Source: an uncultured Dehalococcoidia bacterium
GTDB lineage: Bacteria > Chloroflexota > Dehalococcoidia > Lucifugimonadales > GCA-2712585
Reading direction: 5' to 3'
DNA length: 64,000 bases
Assembly (NCBI GenBank): GCA_951812825.1
Contig: OX638324.1
Location: forward strand, 987,141 to 1,051,140
The notes under the pieces are model-generated. The model was given only the letters and a program-made list of their open reading frames with translations, was not told the origin of the DNA and ran no database searches. The first letter of the stretch is position 1. Each line of letters begins with the position of its first letter. Of the stretch, positions 8,901 to 16,633 are shown piece after piece. Made by a program: the position numbers and the translations under genes.

Positions 8901-9030
8901 TGGACGCCGGCGTTTCCGGAGCAGGCGTTTTATCGTCTCCGCAGGCGGCTATCACCAATGCGATAGACGCTACCGCCAGCAGGACGATCACCTGTCCCCT
9001 TGTGAGCAACCGTACAGTCCATGCAACCAT
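5944..9030 (-). CDS. Large lipoprotein: LppX/LprG-like domain, kelch repeats, second LppX/LprG-like domain
   Basis: A 1028-residue exported lipoprotein. The signal peptide ends in IAAC (Cys30), followed by a linker to about residue 205 built largely of six 14-residue PQPTAAPVPTATV units. Residues 210-400 and 820-1025 resemble each other (VVYWIGTEDGLVREV versus VVYWIGVDDSLVRRF) and look like the LppX/LprAFG lipid-binding fold. Between them, residues 410-770 carry about seven kelch motifs of the form LLDDGRVLVGGG, predicting a beta-propeller. Function is not known: a surface carbohydrate- or lipid-binding role is inference. The ribosome binding site is weaker (GAAGATGAG) than in its module twin. 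Its 3' end abuts a transposase remnant, so the C-terminus may have been trimmed. Confidence 0.82.
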   Translation of the reverse strand: MVAWTVRLLTRGQVIVLLAVASIALVIAACGDDKTPAPETPASTAGSAPTAMPATPAMTPVPTATIAPQPTAAPVPTATVVPQPTAAPVPTATVAPQPTAAPVPTATVAPQPTAAPVPTATVVPQPTAAPVPTATVVPQPTAAPIPVATQRPAAPATPVATATAAHTPAAVTAQPTRTPVTGPVQASNMPFPTPPPSPVPDPTATPESAAKVIDLAREKMEDAGSFAFEVSIDLNLVQDGRTSNIPITYVGDARDDGYSSNRVTVGTPNGTVELRVIIHTSYVHVLDESTDVWRVDDSESPYFLDIGALFGFTSGVPADLELTGQELVDGVEIHRVEGKLFGLDFLGARGDLDVVYWIGTEDGLVREVSAFGQLEVDDDATLIGDITGEKASVNLTGKLFDHGKHVAFSTPTLTNPRFGHDAVLLDDGRVLVGGGFTGFANNNVIVPLPLGLVQLYEPKTGMWSMLEPVEGPGLGYSSIKLIDGKILFVGLEVSEDQAVGMASVFDPVSDKWTPLPGSSLPRAFPSLALLDDGRVLVVGGLDVSGTALPFSRPEVVNEVEILDLNTGDWQLVAPMNRALRVQWLFSLNDGRVMALGGSWDESPGPTTHAEVYDPAFDMWRPIVVLEPNFVPADAIKLTDGRLLVVGVLSGYDVQFPEARIYDLVPEARIYDPATDTWTPGGQMAHARPSATLALLPDGRVLVAGGEAGWGEGFPPYSTTSVFDPDTLSWSVGPDLAELRAGASATLLHDGRILLAGGIGMALDIEELYPLASSEEVHPNSPGTGAPAATSRQLPFSGCGPHILPTPSAILPPMEAPPPPQSILNAAAEAMGKVDSYHMEVAQDITLDADEEENLTIRLVIDSQSPERLQICGSQTDSSGMFESQIVIIGAVQYTAYTYSSEWEIDEFSIEGLDFLDFTSEKVLSTIKEPYVAGLEILNDVMVHRVTGTMTAASLGSISLLGDDSMTGTGELKVVYWIGVDDSLVRRFVAEGYLELFGVEGVDLVMSVEVSDFGEVRVEAPVTGVPLDT
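7018..7068 (-). repeat. 27-bp tandem duplication inside the kelch region
   Basis: The 20-base core GTATATCCTGGCTTCAGGGA occurs at 7021-7040 and again at 7048-7067, a unit length of 27 bases. In protein it gives PEARIYDLV followed by PEARIYDPA. The repeats are identical over the core, so the duplication is recent and in frame, adding nine residues to a blade of the propeller. Confidence 0.85.
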
Positions 9031-9157
9031 TTCGTCTCATCTTCAGCGGACGTTTGCGAATTCATAGAAGCCGGTAATTACAAGGGCGACTTCGAAGAAA
9101 ATTATGGGTCAAACTTGCGCGCCAAACGTAACACTGTCCTTATCCAGCGTCAACCTT
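8538..9157 (-). repeat. Copy 2 of the duplicated lipoprotein 5' module
   Basis: This is the counterpart of 4338-4757, carrying the shared upstream region, start, signal peptide and linker. It differs by an expansion of the 42-bp linker repeat and by loss of the good AGGAGGA ribosome binding site. A conserved TTGACG about 120 bases before the start, present in both copies, could be a -35 box, but no good -10 box follows. Confidence 0.85.
8601..8852 (-). repeat. Six tandem 42-bp repeats encoding the linker
   Basis: The phrase GAGCAGCAGTGGGCTGAG recurs at 8601, 8643, 8685, 8727, 8769 and 8811, exactly 42 bases apart. Each unit encodes 14 residues of Pro/Ala/Thr linker. The paralogous module at 4410-4451 has a single unit. 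The units differ only at one GGGACG/GGAGCG position and one point change, so the expansion is young. Confidence 0.95.
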
Positions 9158-9287
9158 GAATCCATAAACCGCGATGGTCCTACGAAAGCGCCAGCACTCC
9201 GAAGGACCTTCGGCCATCGCTCGTCGGTGCTTACAAGCATCGCCCCATCCTGCTACCATGACGTAAGACAAATTGGGAGACAGGTGA

Positions 9288-9983
9288 ATGGAGCCGGATA
9301 CTCGGAAACCCTTTATCAGGTATTCCTTCTTTCGGGTGGAGCCGGAGTGGCGCAGGCTGGACGATGGGCAGCGTCGCGAGGGGCGGGCGCAGCTAGTCGA
9401 AGCGGTGGCGGAGCTCGGGTCCACCATCGACGTCCACAGCTACTCCCTAGTGGGCACACGGGCGGACGTGGACTTCATGCTCTGGCAGATCGCCCCGAGC
9501 CTGGAGGCGCTTCAGGGTCTGGCCGCCCGCATTCGCACCACCGGCATGGGGAGATACCTGACCATGCCCTACTCTTACCTGGCGGTGACCAGACCATCGC
9601 CCTACACAAAGGGACACCGTCATACGGGCCAAACTTCAAGGGACGGAACCATTACTCCCAGGGGGGACGACTATCTCTTCGTCTATCCGTTCACGAAGAC
9701 TCACGAGTGGTACCAGCTTCCCCAGGAATCGCGTCAGTCCATCATGGGCGAGCACTTCAGGCTGGGGCACCGCTATCCGGGCATCAAGGTGCACACGGCG
9801 TATTCCTTTGGCATAGACGATCACGACTTCGTGCTGGGGTTCGAAGGGAACGATCCGGAGGAGTTTGTGCGGCTGGTTATGGGGCTGCGGCATTCCAGGG
9901 CAAGGCCCTACACGCTGATAGACACGCCCATCTTCACCTGTGTGAGCACGCCCCTGGAGAAGTGCCTGACCAACCTGGGCTAG
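9288..9983 (+). CDS. hemQ: Coproheme decarboxylase HemQ / chlorite dismutase family
   Basis: A 231-residue protein of the Cld/HemQ family, which in Gram-positive-type heme synthesis decarboxylates coproheme III to heme b with peroxide. Family hallmarks are FVYPFTKTHEWYQLP, the H-rich LGHRYPGIKVHTAYSFG stretch that contributes the heme pocket, and GIDDHDFVLGFEGNDPEEF near the C-terminus. The Arg expected at the distal site of true chlorite dismutases is not evident, so HemQ is favoured. It converges on the DtxR-type gene 10 bases downstream, in an iron-related neighbourhood. The ATG at 9288 follows a GGAGACAGGTGA stretch. No other heme genes are visible here. Confidence 0.85.
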   Translation: MEPDTRKPFIRYSFFRVEPEWRRLDDGQRREGRAQLVEAVAELGSTIDVHSYSLVGTRADVDFMLWQIAPSLEALQGLAARIRTTGMGRYLTMPYSYLAVTRPSPYTKGHRHTGQTSRDGTITPRGDDYLFVYPFTKTHEWYQLPQESRQSIMGEHFRLGHRYPGIKVHTAYSFGIDDHDFVLGFEGNDPEEFVRLVMGLRHSRARPYTLIDTPIFTCVSTPLEKCLTNLG

Positions 9984-9993
9984 CCTAAGTAAG

Positions 9994-10779
9994 CTAGCCG
10001 CTTATCCGGTGCAGGTAGATGCGGGAGGCGGTGACGAAGCCCATGGCAGTCTCGCCCATAGGCGCTTCAAAGGTGATGACGTCCCGGTAGTCCCCCAATT
10101 CAACGACCTTGATCTCTTCACCCGGAAGGATTTGGTACCTGCAGAGGAACTCAACAAGCTTCGGGTCTTCGTCGGGGAGGCTTATCACGCGATATTTCAC
10201 CCCCGGCTTGGCCTCGCTCAAGCGAATCACCCTGCCGGTCGGCTTCTTGTAGCCGCTGCCGGGGATGGGTTTGCCGAAGGGGCAGGTGGTGGGGCCCTTA
10301 ACGGCGTCGTTGATGCGGTCCTCCAGGTAGGGGGAGATTCCGTGCTCCAGCAGGTGGGCCTCTTCGTCGGCCCGGGAGAGCTCCACGCCAAGCACGTCTA
10401 CGACGAGCCGTTCCGCCAGCCGGTGCCGACGCGCGATGCCCTCTGCCAGACGAGAGCCCCTGTCGGTAAACTCGATTTCCTTCTTTGAGGATATGCGAAT
10501 TAAGCCGTCGCGAGACATGCGACGCAGCATACCAAGAATGGAAGGCAGGGTTGTGCCCAGGCCCTCCGACACCGGCAGACGACGGATGTAGGCCGCCAAC
10601 TGGGCTAGAACCGTAGATTCCTGCTCTTCCTTGAGAATGTGCAAGGAAAGGAGATAGTTTTCTACGGCGGAGGAGAGTCGCTCCTGGGGTTTGACAGTCG
10701 TATCCGGCATGGGCGAATCCACAAATGTGGTGGCTGAAGAGGAGTTTGCCCCTCTTGAGCGACTGGCCGAAGCGTCCAT
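9994..10779 (-). CDS. DtxR/MntR-family metal-dependent regulator with FeoA-like domain
   Basis: A 261-residue regulator with an N-terminal winged helix (residues 30-90, ending in GMLRRMSRDGLIRISS), a metal-binding and dimerisation domain (RRHRLAERLVVDVLG, HLLEHGISPYLEDRI) and a C-terminal SH3/FeoA-like domain from about residue 180. Such proteins repress iron or manganese uptake genes when metal is plentiful. An unstructured 23-residue N-terminal extension is included because GGAG lies eight bases before the ATG at 10779; the next ATG (residue 24) has no such site. It is 28 bases downstream of the ferredoxin gene and probably co-transcribed with it. Confidence 0.85.
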   Translation of the reverse strand: MDASASRSRGANSSSATTFVDSPMPDTTVKPQERLSSAVENYLLSLHILKEEQESTVLAQLAAYIRRLPVSEGLGTTLPSILGMLRRMSRDGLIRISSKKEIEFTDRGSRLAEGIARRHRLAERLVVDVLGVELSRADEEAHLLEHGISPYLEDRINDAVKGPTTCPFGKPIPGSGYKKPTGRVIRLSEAKPGVKYRVISLPDEDPKLVEFLCRYQILPGEEIKVVELGDYRDVITFEAPMGETAMGFVTASRIYLHRISG

Positions 10780-10807
10780 ACTTAATGCTCCGGCCGGTCC
10801 AGGAACC

Positions 10808-11080
10808 CTACAGGCTGCGTTTGAGAGTAGAAAGGTCCCTGTCTTTGAAGTAGTCGTAGTTCATGTCGATGTATTCGGCCCACTCTTCCGGCACGGTGTC
10901 CTCCGGGAATATGGCCACAACAGGGCATACGGGCTCACAGGCCGCGCAGTCAATGCACTCGTCCGGGTTGATGAAGAACATATTGTCTTCATCCGTCGTG
11001 TAGATGCAGTCGACGGGACAGACGTCAACACATGCAGCATCTTTAACGTCAACACACGGCTCCGCAATGATGTACGTCAT
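10808..11080 (-). CDS. fdxA: 7Fe/8Fe bacterial ferredoxin
   Basis: A 90-residue ferredoxin of the FdxA class. The first motif is C9-x7-C17-x3-C21-P, where the spacing of 7 indicates a [3Fe-4S] cluster. The second is CIDCAACEPVCP with CxxCxxC-x3-CP for a [4Fe-4S] cluster. It is a soluble low-potential electron carrier and a plausible donor for the ferredoxin-type reductase at the left end of the window (inference). It is first in a two-gene unit with the DtxR-type regulator. Confidence 0.93.
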   Translation of the reverse strand: MTYIIAEPCVDVKDAACVDVCPVDCIYTTDEDNMFFINPDECIDCAACEPVCPVVAIFPEDTVPEEWAEYIDMNYDYFKDRDLSTLKRSL

Positions 11081-11238
11081 GAACTACCGCTCCTAGTCAA
11101 GAATTATGGCTTTTCCGTCATTTAGAACAGAGTCGCCACAAGCTGATATTATATCACACCCGCAACCAAATCCCAACGCTTCACGCCGCCGGTTTCGTTG
11201 GCTCCTGTGAAGTGCCAACGCGGCGTCGCGAAACGGGC

Positions 11239-11700
11239 CTAAAGGACGAGGCCGTAGGTCCGCTTCTTGATGCTGAGGTTCACGAAGGTCTCCGTGCGGG
11301 TTACGCCCGGAATAGTGCCTATCTTGGTGCGAAGGAAGACGCCAAGTTCCTCAGTGGAAGGCTTGGCTACGCAGGCAAAGACGTCGAAGGCGCCGGTGGT
11401 AATGGCAACGTAGTGTACATCTTCCATATTGGTGATGGCATCCGCGACAGAGTCCAGCTCACCGGGGGCCGTTTGCAGGCCGATGAGGGCCGTTGTGGGA
11501 TAACCCATCTTGCTGAGGTCCGGCACCGCCTTGATCTTGATTACGTCCTCTTCCACCAGCCGGCGCAGGCGGCGGCGGATGGTCCCTTCGCTCACTCCTA
11601 CCTCCCTGGCGATTTTCGCGTTGGATGCCCGTCCATCCATTTCCAATATGTCAATTATCTGGTTGTCGGTAAGATCCTGCTTGGTCACCAATTCTTCCAT
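11239..11700 (-). CDS. Lrp/AsnC-family transcriptional regulator
   Basis: A 153-residue regulator with an AsnC-type helix-turn-helix (residues 8-55, DGRASNAKIAREVGVSEGTI) and a C-terminal RAM/ACT-like domain that senses amino acids (GAFDVFACVAKPSTEELGVFL). These proteins form octamers and adjust amino acid metabolism genes. It stands alone between the ferredoxin unit and tRNA-Ser, and its target cannot be deduced from position. The ATG at 11698-11700 is preceded by GAGGGAGCA. Confidence 0.9.
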   Translation of the reverse strand: MEELVTKQDLTDNQIIDILEMDGRASNAKIAREVGVSEGTIRRRLRRLVEEDVIKIKAVPDLSKMGYPTTALIGLQTAPGELDSVADAITNMEDVHYVAITTGAFDVFACVAKPSTEELGVFLRTKIGTIPGVTRTETFVNLSIKKRTYGLVL

Positions 11701-11901
11701 TGCTCCCTCTCAGATATAGCGAAAATAATGCCGAGGTATGATAAACTGGAAGACGAATCCTGTCAATAGGGGTATGTATCAAGACGATAGCGTTAGATAA
11801 ATCGCCGATACTAATTGAAATACATAATATTGTTGAAGCTGACAACATCGCTCATCTGTTGTTGAGACTTTGGAGAGGCTTTGAGGAATACGGGCCTCAT
11901 C

Positions 11902-11931
11902 TTGGTAAAAACGCCGCTATTCTGATATAGT
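11902..11931 (+). promoter_or_regulatory. Probable promoter of tRNA-Ser
   Basis: TTGGTA (11902-11907) and TATAGT (11926-11931) are separated by 18 bases and lie 13 bases upstream of the mature tRNA 5' end, a suitable place for a tRNA promoter. miaB downstream may also be served by read-through. Confidence 0.5.
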
Positions 11932-11944
11932 TTTAAGTCAACCA

Positions 11945-12036
11945 GGAGGGATCGCATAGTGGTCTAGTGCGGGCGCCTGCTAAGCGCTTTGGCCGAGAAG
12001 TCGGCCTCGTGGGTTCGAATCCCACTCCCTCCGCCA
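11945..12036 (+). tRNA. tRNA-Ser (anticodon GCT)
   Basis: The acceptor stem GGAGGGA (11945-11951) pairs with TCCCTCC (12026-12032), followed by discriminator G and encoded CCA. The anticodon loop contains CTGCTAA, giving GCT for AGC/AGT serine codons. A long variable arm (CTTTGGCCGAGAAGTCGGCC region) and the GGTTCGAATCC T-loop are as expected for a class II tRNA. Confidence 0.97.
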
Positions 12037-12098
12037 GTTCTTTTAACCCTAAACCAACCAATGGTTGCATCCAGTCACAAACAGGAATTATCGGCGCC

Positions 12099-13409
12099 AT
12101 GAGCAGCTACTACATCTGGACAATCGGATGTCAGATGAACAAGGCCGACTCGGAATCCCTCTCCACGGCCTTAAATGAAGCCGGCCTCAGCGCCGCGCCA
12201 AACGCCTCCCAGGCCGACGTTGTGGTGCTGAATTCCTGCGTTGTGCGCCAGAGCGCCGAGGACAAGGTCGTCGGAAACTTGGGCATGATGAAGTCGGTGA
12301 AGGCCAAGAAGCCCGGCCAGATTCTCGCTCTCATGGGTTGCATGGTCGGCGCCAGGACGGAAGATCTGGAGCGGCGATTCCCCCAGGTGGACGTATTCAT
12401 GCGCCCGCAGCAGTTCTCCCCCATGCTGGACCTGCTGGAGGAGCGGCTGGGCATAGACACGGAAGGGTGCCTGAGCGCCGTCGCGCCGGCCTCGCCTTCC
12501 GTCAGCAGCTACGTGCCCGTCATCCACGGCTGCGACCTGATGTGCACCTTCTGCATTATTCCCTTCCGGCGGGGTCGGCAGGTGAGCCGGCCCGTGGAAG
12601 AGATAACCCACCAGGTTGACCTGATGACCCGGCGGGGCATGAAGGAAGTGACGCTGCTGGGTCAGACGGTGGACGCCTATGGCCACGACTTCGACGAGCC
12701 GTGCGACCTTTCGCGCCTGCTTTACGCCGTGCATTCGGTGGAGGGTCTGGAGAGGCTGCGCTTCCTTACTTCGCACCCCATATTCATGAGCCAGGACATT
12801 ATCGACGCAGTGGCGCAGCTGCCCAAGGTCTGCGAGCACATAAACCTGCCCTTCCAGGCGGGGGACGATGAGGTTCTGGAGGCCATGCGCCGTCGCTATA
12901 CGCAGGGCCAATACAGGGAGTTGGTGGACAGGATTCGACAGACTGTGCCCGACGTGGCCATAAGCACGGACGTAATCGTCGGATTTCCGGGGGAGACCCG
13001 CGAACAGTTCATGGAGACCTACAACCTTGTGGAGGACGTCGGTTTCGACAAGGTGCACATGGCCGCCTATTCGCCTAGGCCGGGCACCTTCGCCCACCGC
13101 AGGCTTCCGGATTCCGTGAGCCTGGAGGAGAAGCAGCACAGGCTGAAGGCCCTCGAGTCCCTCCAGAAGGATATCCAGGAGAAGAAGAACCGCCGCATCG
13201 TCGGCGCCACGGAGGAAGTACTGGTGGAAGGGCGGAAAAAGGGACGGTGGCAGGGTCGCACAAGGCAGGACAAGCTGGTATTCTTTGAGCATCCATCAGA
13301 TATGTTGGGCCGGACGGTTGAAGTGAAGATCGAAGCCGCCACAGCCTGGTCGTTAAGGGGCACGCCGGCGAAGAGCCGCCAACCCTCCCACGCGGGGGTG
13401 TCGCCATGA
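12099..13409 (+). CDS. miaB: tRNA-2-methylthio-N6-dimethylallyladenosine synthase MiaB
   Basis: A 436-residue radical SAM methylthiotransferase that adds a methylthio group to i6A37 of tRNAs reading codons beginning with U. The N-terminal UPF0004 domain provides three cluster cysteines (TIGCQMNKADSE, LNSCVVRQSAE, MGCMVG). The radical SAM motif CDLMCTFC follows, and the C-terminus has a TRAM domain. The reading frame is open back into the tRNA gene, but the homologous protein begins at MSSYYIWTIG, so ATG at 12099 is the start. It overlaps nadA by four bases (ATGA), which suggests translational coupling. Confidence 0.93.
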   Translation: MSSYYIWTIGCQMNKADSESLSTALNEAGLSAAPNASQADVVVLNSCVVRQSAEDKVVGNLGMMKSVKAKKPGQILALMGCMVGARTEDLERRFPQVDVFMRPQQFSPMLDLLEERLGIDTEGCLSAVAPASPSVSSYVPVIHGCDLMCTFCIIPFRRGRQVSRPVEEITHQVDLMTRRGMKEVTLLGQTVDAYGHDFDEPCDLSRLLYAVHSVEGLERLRFLTSHPIFMSQDIIDAVAQLPKVCEHINLPFQAGDDEVLEAMRRRYTQGQYRELVDRIRQTVPDVAISTDVIVGFPGETREQFMETYNLVEDVGFDKVHMAAYSPRPGTFAHRRLPDSVSLEEKQHRLKALESLQKDIQEKKNRRIVGATEEVLVEGRKKGRWQGRTRQDKLVFFEHPSDMLGRTVEVKIEAATAWSLRGTPAKSRQPSHAGVSP

Positions 13410-14629
13410 CGTTGAATCTGAAGTCCCCCGGCGCAGGGAGAAAACCCTTCCTGCCCATAACCGAGATTGAGCACGCCGCCTTCTGCAAGAGTGAGGACGA
13501 ACTTCCCGCGAAGCCCCTGCTCGACGAAATCAAGGTAAACGTCCGCTGGCAGAAGATTCCCCTCAAGTACCTGCGCCTGGACGCGGAGGAGCTGGACCAG
13601 CGCATCCACGATGCCCGACAGAAGCTGGGGACGAAAGTCGTCGTGCTGGGGCACCACTATCAGCGGGAAGAGGTGATCAAGTACGCCGACTTCCAGGGTG
13701 ATTCCTATCTGCTGTCCCAGCAGGCCGCCAGCCAGGCCGAGGCGGAATACATCATCTTCTGCGGCGTCCATTTCATGGCGGAAACCGCCCGCATTCTCTG
13801 CGCGCCCCATCAGCGGGTTATCCTTCCCAACATCACCGCCGGCTGCTCCATGGCTGACATGGCCCCAACCGGCGACGTTCTGGACGCCTGGGACGACTTG
13901 GAAGACCTGCTGGGACCGAATTCCGTCGTACCCATCACTTATATGAATTCGACCGCCGAGATAAAGGCGTTGTGCGGACGGAACGGCGGCATCGTCTGCA
14001 CCTCCTCCAACGCCGCCGGCACCTTCGAGTGGGCCTTCCAGCGGGGCAGTCGAGTTCTCTTTCTGCCCGACCAGCACCTGGGCCGCAACACCGCTCTCAA
14101 CATGGGCATAGACCTGGACGAGATGATCGTCTGGAACCCCTTCAAGCCTTTGGGCGGACATACGCCGGAGCGACTGCGGGAGTCCAAAGTCATCCTGTGG
14201 CAGGGGCACTGCTCGGTGCACACCCGCTTCACGCCCCGACAGATAGAGACGGCCCGGCAGCGCTACCCGGACATCAAGGTCATCGTCCACCCGGAGTGCA
14301 CCATGGAAACGGTGCAGGCCGCCGACATGAACGGCTCCACGGAGGTCATACGCAAGACCATAAACGAGGCGCCCGCCGGAAGCCAGTGGGCCGTGGGCAC
14401 GGAGGTGAGCCTGGTCAACCGGCTGGCCAAGAACAACCCGGACAAGGTCATTTTCTGTCTGGATCCCATTGTTTGCCCGTGCTCGACTATGTACCGCATA
14501 CACCCCGCCTATCTTTCGTGGGTGCTGGACTCGCTTCTCGACAGGGAGATAGTCAACGAGATTCGCGTCGACGATGAGACCAGGCGACACGCCCACACCG
14601 CGCTCGAGCGGATGCTGGAGGTCTCCTAG
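13406..14629 (+). CDS. nadA: Quinolinate synthase A
   Basis: A 407-residue [4Fe-4S] enzyme condensing iminoaspartate with dihydroxyacetone phosphate to quinolinate in NAD synthesis. Visible motifs are VVVLGHHYQREEV, the cluster cysteines in NITAGCSMADM, VHPECTME and CPCSTMYRIHP, and the substrate-binding FCGVHFMAETA. It is about 60 residues longer than the common 300-350-residue form because of an N-terminal extension before DAEELDQRIHDARQKLG. The start at 13406 overlaps the miaB stop. nadC follows after 68 bases, so the pair supplies nicotinate mononucleotide. No nadB (L-aspartate oxidase) is seen, so an aspartate dehydrogenase or a distant nadB is presumably used. Confidence 0.95.
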   Translation: MTLNLKSPGAGRKPFLPITEIEHAAFCKSEDELPAKPLLDEIKVNVRWQKIPLKYLRLDAEELDQRIHDARQKLGTKVVVLGHHYQREEVIKYADFQGDSYLLSQQAASQAEAEYIIFCGVHFMAETARILCAPHQRVILPNITAGCSMADMAPTGDVLDAWDDLEDLLGPNSVVPITYMNSTAEIKALCGRNGGIVCTSSNAAGTFEWAFQRGSRVLFLPDQHLGRNTALNMGIDLDEMIVWNPFKPLGGHTPERLRESKVILWQGHCSVHTRFTPRQIETARQRYPDIKVIVHPECTMETVQAADMNGSTEVIRKTINEAPAGSQWAVGTEVSLVNRLAKNNPDKVIFCLDPIVCPCSTMYRIHPAYLSWVLDSLLDREIVNEIRVDDETRRHAHTALERMLEVS

Positions 14630-14697
14630 CATAGGCCGTCGTCCGTTGAGAGACTGTTCCGAAAGCCCCGATTTCAGCGTTGCAGGGGTGAGCCGGA

Positions 14698-15555
14698 TTG
14701 CTTGACATCACACCCGAAGTACAGCGGCTCATCGATCGGGCGCTGGAGGAAGACCAGGCCTTCGCCGACGCCACCACCCAGGCGCTGATTGACCCTTCCA
14801 TTCAGGCCGTTGGAGAGTTCAGAGCGGAAGAGGCGGGCACACTGGCGGGCATCTCCGCCGCCCTCGCCGTTTTTCAACGACTCCGGCCCTCCGCCGATAC
14901 ACAGATTTTCATCGAAGACGGCGATGCCCTAGCCCCCGGCCAGGTCATTGCAACAGTCACCACTTCCGCCGAGGTCGTTCTGCGGGGCGAGCGGCTGGCG
15001 CTGAACCTGCTTCAGCGCATGAGCGGCATCGCCACGGAGACGGCTGGATATGTGAAAGCCGTGGAAGGGACTCACGCCCGCATCATCGACACCCGGAAGA
15101 CCGCCCCCGGTCTGCGCACCCTGGACAAGTACGCCGTGCGCGTCGGCGGCGGCCACAACCACCGGATGCACCTGGGCGACGGCATCCTCATCAAGGACAA
15201 CCATCTGTACCTCCTCGACCGGGAGGCTACCAACCTCTCACAGCTAATCTATCGCGCGCGTGAGAGGGCGTCGCACACCCTCAAGATTGAGGTGGAGGTG
15301 ACCAATCTCCACCAGTTGGAGGAGGCGCTGGAAGGACATGCCGATATCGTCCTCCTAGACAACATGTCCGTGGAAGATATGGCGGAAGCCGTCCGCATAA
15401 CCGGAGGCCGCGCCCTGCTGGAGGCTTCCGGCGGCATCACCATCGATAACGTAGCCGCCGTTGCATCTACAGGCGTCGACCTGATTTCCGTAGGCGCGCT
15501 GACCCACTCCGTCAAGGCGCTGGACATCAGCATGGACATCTCAACCATTCGCTAG
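14698..15555 (+). CDS. nadC: Nicotinate-nucleotide pyrophosphorylase (carboxylating)
   Basis: A 285-residue quinolinate phosphoribosyltransferase converting quinolinate and PRPP to nicotinate mononucleotide, CO2 and pyrophosphate. Typical stretches are GERLALNLLQRMSGIAT, the active-site IDTRKTAPGLR, KYAVRVGGGHNHR, and IKDNHL. The start is TTG at 14698, with AGGGGTG eight bases before it; no ATG would preserve the N-terminal helix. It follows nadA on the same strand, consistent with one NAD operon (miaB-nadA-nadC) possibly extending to glpX. Confidence 0.95.
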   Translation: MLDITPEVQRLIDRALEEDQAFADATTQALIDPSIQAVGEFRAEEAGTLAGISAALAVFQRLRPSADTQIFIEDGDALAPGQVIATVTTSAEVVLRGERLALNLLQRMSGIATETAGYVKAVEGTHARIIDTRKTAPGLRTLDKYAVRVGGGHNHRMHLGDGILIKDNHLYLLDREATNLSQLIYRARERASHTLKIEVEVTNLHQLEEALEGHADIVLLDNMSVEDMAEAVRITGGRALLEASGGITIDNVAAVASTGVDLISVGALTHSVKALDISMDISTIR

Positions 15556-15594
15556 CCGGACAGAATCGAATATACAATCCCGGAAAGGTGGACA

Positions 15595-16590
15595 ATGACG
15601 ACAGGTAACACGCACGCCCCCATCGAACGCAACATGGCCATGGAGCTTGTACGCGTCACCGAGGCCGCCGCCATCGCCGCCGCCCGGCACATGGGCAAGG
15701 GCGACAAGGAGATGGTGGACCAGGCCGCCGTGGACGCCATGAGGTTGACCCTGGGATCCATCGCCATGGACGGCGTGGTGGTCATCGGCGAAGGGGAGAA
15801 GGACGAAGCGCCCATGCTCTACGTGGGCGAGGAGATCGGCGACGGCCACGACCCGCAGGTGGACATCGCCGTGGACCCCATCGACGGCACGACGCTGTTG
15901 TCAAAGGGCCTGCCGGGGGCCATCGCCGCCATCGCGCTGTCTGCGCGCGGGGCTATGAGGGTGCCCTTCCAGTTCGCCTACATGAACAAGATTGCCGTGG
16001 GCAAGGCGGCGAAGGACGTGATAGACATCGACGCGCCCGTGGAGACCAACCTGCGCAACACGGCCGCAGCAATGGGCCGGAGCGTGGAGGAGCTGACGGT
16101 GGTGGTGCTGGACCGTCCGCGCCACGACCGGCTGCTTGCCGAAATCCGCAGCGCAGGCGCGCGGGTGAAGCTGATATCCGACGGCGACGTGGCCGCCGGC
16201 ATCCACGCGGCGCTGCCGGACTCAGGGGTGGACGTGCTGATGGGCATCGGCGGCACCACCGAGGGGGTACTTACCGCCGCGGCCATCCGCTGCATCGACG
16301 GGGCCATCCAGTGCAAGGCGTGGCCGCGGAATGACGAGGAGCGTCAGGCGGCCCTGGAGGCGGGGGTGGACCTGGAGAAGGTGCACACGACGACGGACCT
16401 GGTGGGAGGGGAGGACGTGTTCTTTGCGGCCACCGGCGCAAGCACGGGCGACCTGCTGCGGGGGGTGCGCTTCTTCCCCAACGGCGTGGAGACCCAATCC
16501 TTGGTAATGCGCTCCCGCTCCGGCACCCTCCGCTGGATCGACTCGCTCCACGACTTTTCGCGGCTCAACAAGGTGCTCTACAAGGAGTAG
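15595..16590 (+). CDS. glpX: Fructose-1,6-bisphosphatase class II
   Basis: A 331-residue class II FBPase, removing the 1-phosphate of fructose-1,6-bisphosphate in gluconeogenesis. The family pattern is clear: GEGEKDEAPMLYVGE, DPIDGTTLLSKG with metal-binding acidic residues, and MGIGGTTEGVLTAAA. An AAAGGTGG ribosome binding site precedes the ATG. It converges with the class I aldolase gene fba across a 990-base spacer, so the two enzymes interconverting the same hexose bisphosphate are neighbours. Its last 15 codons recur in diverged form at 16797-16852. Confidence 0.95.
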   Translation: MTTGNTHAPIERNMAMELVRVTEAAAIAAARHMGKGDKEMVDQAAVDAMRLTLGSIAMDGVVVIGEGEKDEAPMLYVGEEIGDGHDPQVDIAVDPIDGTTLLSKGLPGAIAAIALSARGAMRVPFQFAYMNKIAVGKAAKDVIDIDAPVETNLRNTAAAMGRSVEELTVVVLDRPRHDRLLAEIRSAGARVKLISDGDVAAGIHAALPDSGVDVLMGIGGTTEGVLTAAAIRCIDGAIQCKAWPRNDEERQAALEAGVDLEKVHTTTDLVGGEDVFFAATGASTGDLLRGVRFFPNGVETQSLVMRSRSGTLRWIDSLHDFSRLNKVLYKE

Positions 16591-16633
16591 GGGTTAGCAA
16601 GGCCATGAAATGGCGGACGAGTAAAGGATAGCG

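Noticed and set aside
11967..12098. Upstream extension of the miaB frame into tRNA-Ser
   Set aside because: The extension overlaps the mature tRNA, and MiaB homology starts at the ATG at 12099.
13067..14632. 521-codon open frame opposite nadA and the miaB end
   Set aside because: Long antisense frames are common in GC-rich DNA. nadA and miaB are certain and fully overlap it.
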